DNA of 64,000 nt from assembly GCA_031291055.1 (NCBI GenBank), contig JARLJU010000130.1, forward strand, positions 1 through 64,000, given 5' to 3'. Below are positions 15,606-24,887 of the stretch, one piece after another (the first letter of the stretch is position 1; each line of letters begins with the position of its first letter). The stretch is from Rudaea sp. (GTDB lineage Bacteria > Pseudomonadota > Gammaproteobacteria > Xanthomonadales > Rhodanobacteraceae). The notes under the pieces were generated by a model. The model made no database searches and was not told the origin of the DNA. It worked only from the letters and a program-made list of their open reading frames with translations. The position numbers were made by a program, and so were the translations under genes.

Positions 15606-16886
15606 ATGCAATTCATGCTCGCCAAGCGCCTGCGCGGCCGGGTTCACTATGCCTGGATCGTCGCAGCGCTGACCTTCGTCACCCTGCTCGTTGTGGCCGG
15701 CATCCGTGCCACGCCCAGCGTGCTGATCGTGCCGCTGGAAAGGAATTTCGGCTGGGGCCGTGACAGCATTACGCTCGCAGTTTCGATCGGCCTGGTCCTG
15801 TTCGGCCTGATGGGTCCGTTCGCCGCTGCGGCGATGCAACGCTTCGGCATCCGCCGCACGATGGTCGCGGCGCTTGCCCTGCTTGCTGCGGCGATGGGAG
15901 GCAGCGCCTTCGTCACCACGCCATTGGGCCTGATCCTCACCTGGGGTGTGCTCGCCGGCATCGGTACGGGAACAATGGCGATGGTGCTTGGCGTGACCAT
16001 CGTCAATCGCTGGTTCGACGCGAATCGCGGCAGCGTGCTTGGCCTGCTTACCGCGAGCACGGCAACCGGGCAACTGCTGTTTCTGCCGATCCTCGCCTGG
16101 GTGGTCGCGCACTACGACTGGCGCGTTGTGGTCTGGATCGTCGCCGTCGCCGCGGTCGTGCTGATCGCGCTCGTGCTCCTGCTCATGCCGGAACGGCCCG
16201 CCGATATCGGCCTTGGGCGCTTTGGCGGCAGCGACGATGCCGGCGCCGATGCGGCCACGGGCAACCCGGTCGCGAACGCATTTCGTGCGCTTGGAAATGC
16301 TTCGCGCAGCGGCACGTTCTGGCTATTGTTCGGCACTTTTTTCATCTGCGGGCTCAGCACGAACGGCCTGATCGGCACGCACCTGATCGCCTATTGCATC
16401 GACAACGGCATTCCGGAAGTTCGTGCCGCCGGCCTGCTGGCGATGATGGGTGTCTGCGACATCATCGGCACGACGTTGTCGGGCTGGCTGTCCGATCGCT
16501 ACGACAATCGCGTGTTGTTGTGCGCCTACTACGGCCTGCGCGGGTTGTCCCTGCTGTATCTGCCCTACTCCGATTTCACATTTTACGGCCTGGGAATCTT
16601 TACCGTCTTCTACGGCCTGGACTGGATTGCGACCGTGCCGCCCACGGTGCGCCTGACCACCGAACGCTTCGGTGCGGCGCAGGCGCCGCTCGTCTATGGC
16701 TGGATCGGCGCCGGACATCAACTGGGTGCAGCGACAGCCGCTTTCGGCGCCGGCGTATTGCGCGTGCAGACCAATCGCTATGTCGAGGCATTCCTGATCG
16801 CCGGTATCACCTGCCTCGTCGCCGCGACTCTGTCGCTGATGATCCGCCGTTCTGCACCGGCGCCATTGCAAACGGCGCCGGTTTGA
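15606..16886 (+). CDS. Major facilitator superfamily transporter
   Basis: This 426-residue inner-membrane protein has about 12 predicted helices, split by a hydrophilic loop near residues 200-225. Features fit the oxalate/formate or monocarboxylate type of MFS: an early YAWIVAALTFVTLL helix and RFGIRRTMV and SDRYDNRVLL in the loops between helices 2-3 and 8-9. It is divergent from the MarR regulator and is followed after 31 bp by a tautomerase-family gene. The trio suggests uptake or efflux of a small organic acid under MarR control. The substrate is not deducible from the sequence. Confidence 0.88.
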   Translation: MQFMLAKRLRGRVHYAWIVAALTFVTLLVVAGIRATPSVLIVPLERNFGWGRDSITLAVSIGLVLFGLMGPFAAAAMQRFGIRRTMVAALALLAAAMGGSAFVTTPLGLILTWGVLAGIGTGTMAMVLGVTIVNRWFDANRGSVLGLLTASTATGQLLFLPILAWVVAHYDWRVVVWIVAVAAVVLIALVLLLMPERPADIGLGRFGGSDDAGADAATGNPVANAFRALGNASRSGTFWLLFGTFFICGLSTNGLIGTHLIAYCIDNGIPEVRAAGLLAMMGVCDIIGTTLSGWLSDRYDNRVLLCAYYGLRGLSLLYLPYSDFTFYGLGIFTVFYGLDWIATVPPTVRLTTERFGAAQAPLVYGWIGAGHQLGAATAAFGAGVLRVQTNRYVEAFLIAGITCLVAATLSLMIRRSAPAPLQTAPV

Positions 16887-16917
16887 TTCACCTGCAATCC
16901 TGCAATGAGGAATCGCC

Positions 16918-17304
16918 ATGCCACTTGTCACCCTGACCGTCGTCAAACCGAAGTCCGCCGAATTCAAGACCGGCTTGTTTGCCGCCGTGCACGGCGCACT
17001 CGTTGCCTCCGGCGTCCCCGCGGCCGATCGCTTCCAGCGCGTGCTCGAGCTCGACGCGGAAAACTTCCGTTTCGATTCGCGCTACCCCGATCTCGGCAGC
17101 GACCGCGACGGGAATTTCGCGTTGATCGAAATCCTGTTTTCCGAAGGCCGCAGCGTCAAGGTGAAGAAGAAGATCGTCGCCGACATTCTTGCCGGCCTGA
17201 CCGCCGCACCGCTGAACCTGAACGCGGAAAACGTGATGATCTGTTTCAAGGAAACACGCTGGGAGAATTGGGTATTTGGCGGAGGCCGGTTCATTCACAC
17301 CTAG
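16918..17304 (+). CDS. Tautomerase-family protein
   Basis: This 128-residue protein opens with MPLVTLTVV, so after removal of Met it has the N-terminal proline that acts as catalytic base in 4-oxalocrotonate tautomerase-like enzymes. Its length and motifs (EILFSEGRSVKVKKKIVADI and NVMICFKETRWENW) place it in the larger Tautomerase_2 type, where two beta-alpha-beta units are fused. The start ATG has GAGG upstream. It lies 31 bp behind the MFS transporter and is probably co-transcribed, so it may act on the transported compound. Confidence 0.88.
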   Translation: MPLVTLTVVKPKSAEFKTGLFAAVHGALVASGVPAADRFQRVLELDAENFRFDSRYPDLGSDRDGNFALIEILFSEGRSVKVKKKIVADILAGLTAAPLNLNAENVMICFKETRWENWVFGGGRFIHT

Positions 17305-17330
17305 CCGAGATTGCGCGAATACGAACCCCG

Positions 17331-18722
17331 CTACACCGTGTCGCTCAGTCGCATCACTGTTTCCCGATAGCGCGCAGCGATGCGCTCTTCGTCGCGATGT
17401 TGAAAATCACGCACGACCCAGGCGCCATCGACCATCACGTGGCGAACAAGATTCGCGTTGCCCGCAAACAGGAACGTATCGAGCAGGCAACCCGCATCGC
17501 GCGCCGCCAGCAGCGGTGCATCGTGATCGAGCAACAGCAAGTCCGCGCGCGGACCTGCGCCGGTCAACGCCGAATCGTCTCCCTCGATCGCGCCGATCAC
17601 CCGCCCTGAAGCCTGCGCGCCACCGAACAGGGCGTCACCCCAGAGGGTTGCACCGACGCTGTCGCTGAAATCCGACACGGCGATGTTGCGATGGCGCGTG
17701 GCCAGACGCTGCCCGTATTCGAGCCAACGCAATTCCTCGACCGGCGACACCGAAATGTGGCTGTCGGAGCCGATACCGATGACACCGCCGGCATCCAGGT
17801 AGGCGCGCAGCGGAAACAGGCCATCGCCAAGATTGGCTTCCGTGGTCGGACACAGGCCGGCGACTGCACCGGTTTCGGCCAGCCGGCGCGTCTCCTCCTG
17901 GGTCATGTGCGTGGCATGCACAAGGCACCAGCGCGGATCGATCGGCGCATGATGCAGCAGCCATTCGACTGGCCGGGCACCACGCAGTGTCAGGCAGTCC
18001 TGCACTTCGCCGATCTGCTCGGCGATATGGATATGGATCGGCGCAGCGTCGAGCAGACCCGAGTTCAACACCGTACGCATCGCGCTTTCCGGTACGGCAC
18101 GCAACGAATGCAGCGCGGCACCTACGCACAATGTGGAATCTTCCATTTTGCGCAATTGTTCGAGCAGGCGCAGATAGCCATCGACATCGAAACCGAAACG
18201 GCGCTGGCGCTCGGACAACGGCCGCCCATCGAAGCCGCCGGTCATGTACAAGGTCGGCAACAGGGTCAGGCCGATGCCGGTCTCGCGCGCCGCTTCGATC
18301 AGGGCGAGCGACATCGTCGCCGGATCGGCGTAGGGTTTTCCGTCCGGCCGGTGATGCAGGTAGTGAAACTCGCAGACCTGGGTATAGCCGGCCTTGAGCA
18401 TCTCGACATAAAGTTGCGCCGCGATCGCGCGCAGGGCGTCCGGGCCAATGCTGCCGGCGAAGGCGTACATGGTTTCGCGCCATGTCCAGAAACTGTCCTC
18501 GTGGTGAGTCTGGCGCTCGGCCAGTCCAGCCATCGCGCGCTGGAATGCATGCGAGTGCAGATTCGGCATGCCGGGCAATACGTAGCGGCCGAGGTATTCG
18601 GCGCCGTCGCGCCGCAGATCCTCCCTGACGTCGCGGAACCTGCCATCCGCATCGATCTCGATGCGCACATTTTCGTTCCAGCCCTGCGGCAGCCAGGCAT
18701 TGTCGGCGAAATACATTGTCAT
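17331..18722 (-). CDS. hutF: Formimidoylglutamate deiminase
   Basis: HutF removes ammonia from N-formimidoyl-L-glutamate to give N-formyl-L-glutamate in the five-step histidine degradation pathway. The 463-residue protein is an amidohydrolase with metal motif LHSHAF (about residue 57), the HIHIAEQ segment, HATHM, and the catalytic Asp in GIGSDSHISVSPVEELRWLE. The stretch around DSFWTWRETMY is typical of HutF rather than of other deaminases. Length fits the family (about 455). The pathway gene hutI is 1.7 kb to the right; hutH, hutU and hutG are not in the window. It is convergent with the tautomerase gene. Confidence 0.93.
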   Translation of the reverse strand: MTMYFADNAWLPQGWNENVRIEIDADGRFRDVREDLRRDGAEYLGRYVLPGMPNLHSHAFQRAMAGLAERQTHHEDSFWTWRETMYAFAGSIGPDALRAIAAQLYVEMLKAGYTQVCEFHYLHHRPDGKPYADPATMSLALIEAARETGIGLTLLPTLYMTGGFDGRPLSERQRRFGFDVDGYLRLLEQLRKMEDSTLCVGAALHSLRAVPESAMRTVLNSGLLDAAPIHIHIAEQIGEVQDCLTLRGARPVEWLLHHAPIDPRWCLVHATHMTQEETRRLAETGAVAGLCPTTEANLGDGLFPLRAYLDAGGVIGIGSDSHISVSPVEELRWLEYGQRLATRHRNIAVSDFSDSVGATLWGDALFGGAQASGRVIGAIEGDDSALTGAGPRADLLLLDHDAPLLAARDAGCLLDTFLFAGNANLVRHVMVDGAWVVRDFQHRDEERIAARYRETVMRLSDTV

Positions 18723-18786
18723 CGATTCTTCCGGAGGCGGATTTCAGGCGAAGTATGCCTCAGCACGCTATGCGTCGCTGGCGTGA

Positions 18787-20142
18787 ATGGGCGAGAATAA
18801 GCACATGGACGACCACGCTACGCTGCCCATCGGCGACGACCGCGCCCTGCTCTCGCCGCGGCAATGGCGGCGCCGCGTGGCGCTGTGGCTCGGCGCGATC
18901 CTAGTAGCGCTGGCCGCCATGCTGTTTGCCCAGGGCAGCAACTATGCCTATGAACTGTTCACGCGGTTGCTGGCGCAATCGCGCTACTGGCCGCTGCTGG
19001 TCACACCGATCGGCTTCGCGCTGCTGGCGTGGCTCACCACTGGCGCGCTGCGCGCGACCCGCGGCAGCGGCATTCCACAGGTCGTCGCTGCGCTCAATCG
19101 CGAAGACGATGCACCGTTCCGTGAACGCCTGCTCTCGTTGCCGGTGGCTGCGGGCAAGCTCGCGCTGACTCTGTTCGCCATGCTGGTCGGCGCTTCGGTC
19201 GGACGCGAGGGTCCCTCCGTCCATGTTGGCGCCGGCCTCATGGTCTGGCTGGCGCAACGCTTCGGTTTCCGCGATGCGCAGTCGATTTCGCGTTTCGCCC
19301 TCGCCGGCGGCGCAGCAGGCATCGCCGCTGCGTTCAATACGCCGCTGGCCGGTGTCATGTTTGCGATCGAGGAACTGGCCGGTGCCTTCGAGCACCGTTT
19401 CAGCGGCGCGCTGCTCACTGCCGTAATGATCGGCGGCGTCGTTTCGCTGGGGCTGGTCGGCGACTATGCGTACTTTGGCAAAATGTCCACTTCTTTGCCT
19501 CTGGGCGAGAGCTGGCTGGCCGTCATTGCCACCGGCATCGTCGGCGGTCTCGCCGGCGGCTTGTTCGCGCGCACGATCCTGTTTGCCGCGACGGGCCTTT
19601 CCGGCATGCTCGGAAAATTCCGGCGCGTGACGCCCGTTGGTTTTGCCGCCACCTGCGGCCTCGCCCTGGCATTGATCGGCCTGGCCAGCCACGGCGCCGT
19701 TTACGGCACCGGCTACGCTCAGGCGCGCGAAATCATTTCCGGCAGCCACGCGATCACGCCCTGGTTCGGCATCGACAAGTGGCTGGCCAACGTAGTGTCG
19801 TACGCGGCGGGCATTCCTGGCGGAATTTTCTCGCCGGCGCTGGCGGTTGGCGCCGGTCTCGGCGCCAACCTCGCGCCGTGGCTACCGCACACCGACGCCA
19901 CCGCGGTGATCCTGCTCGGCATGGCTGCGTATCTGGCCGGTGTGACCCAGGCGCCGCTGACTTCGGCCGTGATTTCCATGGAATTGACCGACAACCACGA
20001 CTTCGTGCTGCCGATCATGGGCGCCTGCCTGCTCGGCCGCGCATTTTCCACGCTCGTGTGCAGGACGCCGGTTTATCGCGCCTTCGCCCAGCAACTGGTG
20101 CGCGAGCGCGAAAGCCAGATCGCGACCAGCAGCACAGCCTGA
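18787..20142 (+). CDS. ClC-family chloride channel/transporter
   Basis: This 451-residue inner-membrane protein has the hallmark ClC selectivity motifs: GSGIPQV (about 94), GREGPSVHVG (about 138, with the gating Glu) and the glycine-rich GGAAGIAAAFNTPLAGV helix, plus GIPGGIFSPALAVGA. About ten or more membrane segments are present. No CBS domain follows, as in the shorter bacterial ClcA type. The Tyr of the external anion site is not assigned. An in-frame ATG at 18805 is an alternative start; neither has a strong Shine-Dalgarno sequence. It lies between hutF and hutI without a visible functional link. Confidence 0.92.
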   Translation: MGENKHMDDHATLPIGDDRALLSPRQWRRRVALWLGAILVALAAMLFAQGSNYAYELFTRLLAQSRYWPLLVTPIGFALLAWLTTGALRATRGSGIPQVVAALNREDDAPFRERLLSLPVAAGKLALTLFAMLVGASVGREGPSVHVGAGLMVWLAQRFGFRDAQSISRFALAGGAAGIAAAFNTPLAGVMFAIEELAGAFEHRFSGALLTAVMIGGVVSLGLVGDYAYFGKMSTSLPLGESWLAVIATGIVGGLAGGLFARTILFAATGLSGMLGKFRRVTPVGFAATCGLALALIGLASHGAVYGTGYAQAREIISGSHAITPWFGIDKWLANVVSYAAGIPGGIFSPALAVGAGLGANLAPWLPHTDATAVILLGMAAYLAGVTQAPLTSAVISMELTDNHDFVLPIMGACLLGRAFSTLVCRTPVYRAFAQQLVRERESQIATSSTA

Positions 20143-20147
20143 ACCTA

Positions 20148-20398
20148 TCAGAAGTCGTTTTCGATCGTCTGCATGTTGATCGTGCCGCGGGTGAAGTCGA
20201 CATCATCCGTCGGCGAGATCGAGAAGTGCCGTGCGTGCAAGTCGTTGCACCGATCCGGCTTTCCGCCGGCCCACCCGGTGAATCCCACGAACGGCCCGGT
20301 GTCGGCGTCGAAGTAGCTGGCAGAATCGGCCCGGGCGTCGGCAGCGGTGAAGTCGCTTGCCGGCTTCTGATTGCCTGTGTACGCGCTTTCGGATCACA
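20148..20398 (-). pseudogene. C-terminal remnant of an unidentified protein
   Basis: On the minus strand an open frame enters after a TGA near 20399, has no plausible start codon near its beginning and ends at a TGA at 20150-20148. Its sequence is protein-like and well composed: DFTAADARADSASYF, then VGFTGWAGGKPDRCNDLHAR, FSISPTDDVDF and INMQTIENDF. It fills the gap between clcA and hutI. I read it as the tail of a gene whose front half has been lost. I do not recognise the family. Confidence 0.4.
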
Positions 20399-20419
20399 AT
20401 CCCCTGATGATGCGGCCGG

Positions 20420-21652
20420 ATGATTGAATCGATGGAACGCTGGGACGGATTGCTGCTCGACTGCCGCCTTGCCACGCTGCGCGACGGGGGTGGTGCGTAC
20501 GGAACCATCGAGAACGCAGCACTCGGCTGGAAGGATGGAAAAATCAAGTTTGCGGCAGCGCGGTCCGAACTTCTTGGCAGACCTGATGAGCTTGCCGCAC
20601 GCGTCGAATCGCTGGGCAACGCCTGGATCACGCCAGGCCTGATCGACTGCCACACCCATCTCGTGTTCGCGGGCAACCGCGCGGAAGAATTCGAGCTGCG
20701 CCTGAACGGCGCCAGCTACGAGGACATCGCGCGTGCCGGTGGCGGCATCGTTTCGACGGTGGCGAAGACACGCGCTGCAAGCGAAGCCCAGTTGCTGGCG
20801 CAGTCGCTGCCGCGAGCGCGCGCGCTGCTGGCCGACGGCGTGACGACGCTCGAAATAAAATCCGGCTACGGCCTGGATCTGGACAGCGAAAAAAGAATGC
20901 TGCGCGTGGCAAGGCGTATCGGCGCGGAACTCGGAGTCAGCGTGCGCGCCACGTTTCTCGGCGCGCATGCGGTACCGCCGGAATTCGCCGGGCGCCAATC
21001 CGACTATGTCGATGAAGTCTGCGTACGCATGCTGCCGGCAATCGCCCGCGAGGGCGTGGCCGATGCAGTGGACGCGTTCTGCGAAAACATCGCATTCACG
21101 CCTTCGGAAACGCGGCGCGTATTCGAGGAAGCGCGCGCGCTCGGCTTGCCGGTCAAGCTGCATGCCGACCAGCTCTCCGACCTGGGCGGTGCGGCACTGG
21201 CGGCGGAATTCGGCGCACTGTCGGCCGATCACCTGGAATACACGAACGAGTCCGGCGTGCGCGCGATGGCGGCGAGCGGAACCGTCGCGGTCGTGCTGCC
21301 CGCGGCTTTTTATACTTTGCGCGAAAACAGGCTTCCGCCCGTCGAACTGTTCCGGAACCACGGCGTGCCGATGGCTGTGGCCAGTGACGTGAACCCGGGG
21401 ACGTCGCCGCTGTTGTCCCTGCGCCAGGCGATGAATATGGCCTGCACGCTGTTCCGCATGACGCCGGAGGAAGCGCTGCGCGGCGCGACCGTGAACGCCG
21501 CTCGCGCGCTCGGCCTGCACGATCGCGGCACGCTGGAGCCGGGCAAGCGTGCGGACTTCGTGATCTGGGATATCGGGCACCCGGCCGAATTGTGCTACTG
21601 GATCGGCGGCATGCTGGCACGGCGGGTGTGCGTGGGAGGTCGATTGCCATAG
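20420..21652 (+). CDS. hutI: Imidazolonepropionase
   Basis: HutI hydrolyses 4-imidazolone-5-propanoate to N-formimidoyl-L-glutamate, the substrate of HutF. The 410-residue amidohydrolase has the metal motif [12 protein letters not shown] (about residue 75), the substrate loop [28 protein letters not shown], the histidine in [12 protein letters not shown] and the catalytic Asp in [11 protein letters not shown]. Length is standard for HutI. A second ATG four codons in (20432) is possible. A bidirectional terminator follows. Confidence 0.95.
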   Translation: MIESMERWDGLLLDCRLATLRDGGGAYGTIENAALGWKDGKIKFAAARSELLGRPDELAARVESLGNAWITPGLIDCHTHLVFAGNRAEEFELRLNGASYEDIARAGGGIVSTVAKTRAASEAQLLAQSLPRARALLADGVTTLEIKSGYGLDLDSEKRMLRVARRIGAELGVSVRATFLGAHAVPPEFAGRQSDYVDEVCVRMLPAIAREGVADAVDAFCENIAFTPSETRRVFEEARALGLPVKLHADQLSDLGGAALAAEFGALSADHLEYTNESGVRAMAASGTVAVVLPAAFYTLRENRLPPVELFRNHGVPMAVASDVNPGTSPLLSLRQAMNMACTLFRMTPEEALRGATVNAARALGLHDRGTLEPGKRADFVIWDIGHPAELCYWIGGMLARRVCVGGRLP

Positions 21653-21684
21653 TCCACTGACGCCGCGCGCCTGCAACAGACAAC

Positions 21685-21708
21685 AAAAACCCCGCGCACG
21701 GCGGGGTT
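21685..21708. terminator. Bidirectional terminator between hutI and the bTHX gene
   Basis: The hairpin AAAACCCCGC-GCAC-GGCGGGGTTT is flanked by A-rich sequence on the left and T-rich sequence on the right, so it can end transcription from both convergent genes. Confidence 0.85.
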
Positions 21709-21734
21709 TGTGCTTTGTTGCGGCCGATTCCGGC

Positions 21735-21920
21735 TCAGCCGGCTTTCTTCGGTGCTGCCTTCTTCGCCACAGGTGCTGCCTTCTTCACTGCCGGTTTGCT
21801 CACGGCGGCTTTTTTCACTGCGGCGCCGCCCTTCTTCGCCGTCACCTTGTGCGGGCGTGCGTTGCCGTAACTACGGATCGCGGTCTTGCCCTTGCGCGTC
21901 TTGCGGTCGCCTCTGCCCAT
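21735..21920 (-). CDS. 30S ribosomal protein bTHX with Ala/Lys-rich tail
   Basis: This 61-residue, very basic protein begins MGRGDRKTRKGKTAIRSYG, the conserved core of the small subunit protein bTHX (Thx), which stabilises the head of the 30S subunit. The last 30 or so residues are low-complexity repeats of Ala, Lys, Pro and Val (KKAAPVAKKAAPKKAG), an extension seen in some Xanthomonadales relatives. It is monocistronic and convergent with hutI. Confidence 0.88.
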   Translation of the reverse strand: MGRGDRKTRKGKTAIRSYGNARPHKVTAKKGGAAVKKAAVSKPAVKKAAPVAKKAAPKKAG

Positions 21921-22071
21921 CTGGATCGATCTCCGGAAAAAATGATTTTTTGAATGGCCCGCACTGAAGATGTGCAGTCTCCTGGCCGGAAAGGCCGGGA
22001 AAACGCGCGTAGCTTACCAGCGCTGCGCTGGAGCGCAACAGCCGGAGTCCCGGGTTTGCGTATGATGGGCC

Positions 22072-23073
22072 ATGGCCGCGGCATCGCTCACGCACAAATC
22101 GATCGATATCAATCTTGCCCTGCAGGGCGGCGGCGCGCACGGCGCATTCACCTGGGGCGTGCTCGACCGGTTGCTCGAAGAGGCGTGGCTGAGCTTCGAC
22201 GGCATCAGCGCCACCAGCAGCGGGGCGATGAACGCGCTGGCGCTTGTCCAGGGCTGGATGGATGGGGGCCGCGAAGGCGCGCGCGCCGGCTTGGCCGCAC
22301 TGTGGGAGGCGATCGCGCGTGAAACGAGCTTGATGCGCTGGGCATTTTCCGGCCCGGGCGGCCGCACCGCCGAGACGATGCTGCTCGGATTGACGCGCTA
22401 TTTCACGCCGAAGGAAATCAATCCGCTGGACTACAACCCGGTACGCAAGATTGCCGCAGCGCTGTTCGACTTCGAGCGCCTGCGCAGTCAATCGCCGGTC
22501 GAGATTTTTCTCGCCGCGACGCGGGTACGCGACGGCCGGCTGGTGCTGTTCGACAAGACCGCCCTGTCGCTGGAAACGTTGCTGGCCAGCACCTGCCTGC
22601 CCCAGCTCGTCGCACCCGTGGAGATCGGCGGCGAAATGTACTGGGATGGCGGCTACGCAGGCAATCCCGCCATGGAGCCCTTGCTGTACCGCTGCCGCGC
22701 CGCCGACATCCTGTGTGTGCTGGTGCAGCCGCTGGAGCGTGCCGAGCCTCCACGCAGCGTGCGCGAAATCGAAGAGCGGGTCGTCGAGCTCGGTTTCTCA
22801 ACCACGTTCCTGCGCGAGCTGGATACGTTATGGATGGCCAAACGATCGCTGGCGCGCACGTTTTCGCTGAGTTGGCTCGGGCGGCGATTGAAATGCCTGC
22901 GCCTGCACATGATCGAGCCGGGCGAATCGCTCGACGCCTACAGTGCCAAGACGCGGGCCAATGCCCGCATCGAATTTCTGCGCGACCTGCGCGACCTCGG
23001 CCGCAATAGTGCGCAGGTATGGCTCGGCGCAAATGCCAGCGCGCTCGGCCGGCAAGGGACTTTCCAGCGTTAG
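22072..23073 (+). CDS. Patatin-like phospholipase
   Basis: This 333-residue protein has a patatin domain. The oxyanion hole is GGGAHGAFTWG (about 19-29), the nucleophile Ser49 lies in ISATSSGAMNA, and the catalytic Asp192 is in the DGG motif WDGGYAGNP. The nucleophile elbow reads A-T-S-S-G where most patatins have G-x-S-x-G, so the first Gly is replaced by Ala, a known type of variation in bacterial members. No signal peptide is seen, so it should be cytosolic or membrane-associated. The C-terminal third has a helical region of the NTE/RssA-like kind. Confidence 0.88.
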   Translation: MAAASLTHKSIDINLALQGGGAHGAFTWGVLDRLLEEAWLSFDGISATSSGAMNALALVQGWMDGGREGARAGLAALWEAIARETSLMRWAFSGPGGRTAETMLLGLTRYFTPKEINPLDYNPVRKIAAALFDFERLRSQSPVEIFLAATRVRDGRLVLFDKTALSLETLLASTCLPQLVAPVEIGGEMYWDGGYAGNPAMEPLLYRCRAADILCVLVQPLERAEPPRSVREIEERVVELGFSTTFLRELDTLWMAKRSLARTFSLSWLGRRLKCLRLHMIEPGESLDAYSAKTRANARIEFLRDLRDLGRNSAQVWLGANASALGRQGTFQR

Positions 23074-23130
23074 CTTTGCAAGCGTGCCGGTCGCTGCGGA
23101 CCAGTCAGTCCGACGCCACCTTGCGCAGGT

Positions 23131-24072
23131 TCAATGCACATGCCCGTGCTGATGCTCGTGGTCATGCTCGTGCGCATGGCAATCGTCCATGGCGCAATCG
23201 GAATGTTCAAGTTGCACGGTCGCATGCGCAATGTGGAAATGTTCGCGCAACACGTATTGAATCGACACGAGCACGGCGTTGGCATCGCTGCCCTCGACCA
23301 GCCGCGCATGCAAGGTAGCGATGCGGCGGCCTCCGGCGAGTTGCCAGACATGCACATGATGGACATCGCCGACACCGGATTCGCGCAGCACGGTTTCGGC
23401 TACCCGCGCCGACTCCACGCCTTCGGGCGTACCCTCGAGCAGGATGTGCGCGGAGCGGCGCAGCAGCTTCCAGGCACTGCCCAGAATCAGCAGCGACACG
23501 AGAATCGAGATCGCCGCATCCGCCCACAGCCAGCCCAGGCGGCTGATGACGAGCGCCGCCATCACTGCACCCAGCGAGCCGAGCAGATCGCCGAGCACAT
23601 GCAGGCGCGCACCGGCAGCATTCAGATCGTCGTGCTCGTGATGCCCGAGCGCAAACAGCACCAGCAGATTGATCAGCAGGCCAGCGACCGCGATCGCCAG
23701 CATGATGCCCGGCAGAATGGGTGCCGGTGATTGCAGGCGCGCAATCGCCTCGACGACGATCCAGACCACCAGTACGAATTGCGCCAGCGCATTGGTATAG
23801 CCGACCAGCACTTCCAGCCGCGCGTAACCGAAGCTGCGCAGCGCGTCCGCCGGCCGCCGGGCAAAATGCGCGCCGGCCCAGGCCAGCAAAAGTGCAAACG
23901 TATCCACGAGCATGTGGCCGGCGTCGGCGAGCAGCGCGAGCGAACCCGACACCCAGCCGCCGATGGCCTCGGCAGCCATCGCCAGCGTGGTCAGGGCAAA
24001 GGCCAGCAACAGGCGGCGGGCGCCCGCATGTGCGTGGCCATGGCTCTGCAATGAAGTAAGTGGTGCGGACAT
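23131..24072 (-). CDS. Cation diffusion facilitator (zinc efflux type)
   Basis: This CDF transporter of about 313 residues (from ATG 24072; an upstream ATG at 24096 is possible) has six membrane helices. The first site has HMLVD following ALLADAG in helix 2, and helix 5 has HVLGDLLGS, giving the HxxxD pairs typical of Zn2+ exporters of the ZitB/CzcD group. A His-rich loop (GHHEHDD) lies between helices 4 and 5, and the C-terminus ends in a His-rich tail (HAHEHDHEHQHGHVH). It is 63 bp behind the MerC-like gene on the same strand, and both lie downstream of a Zur box. Confidence 0.9.
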   Translation of the reverse strand: MSAPLTSLQSHGHAHAGARRLLLAFALTTLAMAAEAIGGWVSGSLALLADAGHMLVDTFALLLAWAGAHFARRPADALRSFGYARLEVLVGYTNALAQFVLVVWIVVEAIARLQSPAPILPGIMLAIAVAGLLINLLVLFALGHHEHDDLNAAGARLHVLGDLLGSLGAVMAALVISRLGWLWADAAISILVSLLILGSAWKLLRRSAHILLEGTPEGVESARVAETVLRESGVGDVHHVHVWQLAGGRRIATLHARLVEGSDANAVLVSIQYVLREHFHIAHATVQLEHSDCAMDDCHAHEHDHEHQHGHVH

Positions 24073-24135
24073 GGGGCTGTCGAAAAGGCACGACACGGCG
24101 ATCGATCGATCCGATGGTAGGCGTGGTGCGCGACG

Positions 24136-24612
24136 TTACACAATCGCGTGGTCGTGACCGTGCTCGCAACAGCCGCCTTTTTCATGGCCGTGCACGAGAC
24201 GCAGATTCGTCAGATGCGCCAAGGCGACACTGCTGCCACCGAGTGCGACCAGAAGCGCATGCCAGCCAAAGCCGACTTGCGCGTCGAACACGAAACCACC
24301 GGCCCACAGCAAGGCCAGACCGGGCAGCAGGAAGATGAAGGCGCGGCGGACACGATGACGGCGATAGCCGTAGACCATGGTCGCCAGGGCCAGCAGGCTG
24401 GCGCAGACGATGAACCCGTGCTCGAACCCGTGATCGGCGAGAAAGCCCAGTCCCAGCGCGGGCAGCAATGCCAGCACGAATGGCAACGCCGCGCAGTGCA
24501 CGGCGCACAGGAACGACGCCGTCGCACCCAGACGGTCGGCGAAATGCGCGAACGCGCTCCGAACGTGCGACGGTGTCTCGGCAGTATGCGTTGAGGGACG
24601 ATCGGGTTGCAT
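24136..24612 (-). CDS. MerC-domain membrane protein
   Basis: This protein of about 158 residues has four predicted membrane helices and the MerC-type motif CAVHCAALPFVLALLPALG in the first helix. MerC proteins transport mercury or other soft metals. The C-terminus carries a Cys/His-rich tail, HGHEKGGCCEHGHDH, suited to zinc binding. The ATG at 24612 lies two bases from a Zur box and has no Shine-Dalgarno sequence, so the transcript may be leaderless. Here the context (Zur box, CDF gene behind, Zur gene nearby) points to zinc rather than mercury; that is inferred. Confidence 0.8.
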   Translation of the reverse strand: MQPDRPSTHTAETPSHVRSAFAHFADRLGATASFLCAVHCAALPFVLALLPALGLGFLADHGFEHGFIVCASLLALATMVYGYRRHRVRRAFIFLLPGLALLWAGGFVFDAQVGFGWHALLVALGGSSVALAHLTNLRLVHGHEKGGCCEHGHDHAIV

Positions 24613-24613
24613 A

Positions 24614-24626
24614 GTTATAATATAAC
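24614..24626. promoter_or_regulatory. Zur box
   Basis: GTTATAATATAAC is a perfect dyad around its central base and matches the core of the gammaproteobacterial Zur consensus (GTTATANTATAAC). It lies directly upstream of the merC-like gene and 262 bp upstream of the ABC operon. It also contains TATAAT-like sequence, so a bound repressor would cover the -10 region. Confidence 0.8.
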
Positions 24627-24887
24627 ACGGAGACGGACGATGGTTCGCACACTGGTCAGGCGGAGTGGCTGAAGAACACAATGACTGGCCTTCATCGGCC
24701 GCGACTCAATATCAGGCGCAACGGGTGGAAGGTTGCGTTGCGTTGTGGTGCAACATGCTGATTGGCTTACGAAAGATTTGAAGAAATTCTCATATGTATT
24801 TGATATTTATTGTTTTTTTATCAATCTCAGGCTTCCTTCGCACCTGCCTGCGTTGCGTGCCAGCCTTCACATGACAGTGGGCTCGAC
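24627..24887. other. Intergenic region between merC-like gene and ABC operon
   Basis: No gene is seen. The right part (about 24780-24830) is AT-rich and probably holds the ABC operon promoter. I found no second clear Zur box here. Repeated TTGCG units around 24730-24755 are of unknown meaning. Confidence 0.45.

Noticed and set aside
24780..24830. A second Zur box in front of the ABC operon
   Set aside because: The sequence is AT-rich, but no dyad close to GTTATANTATAAC is present.
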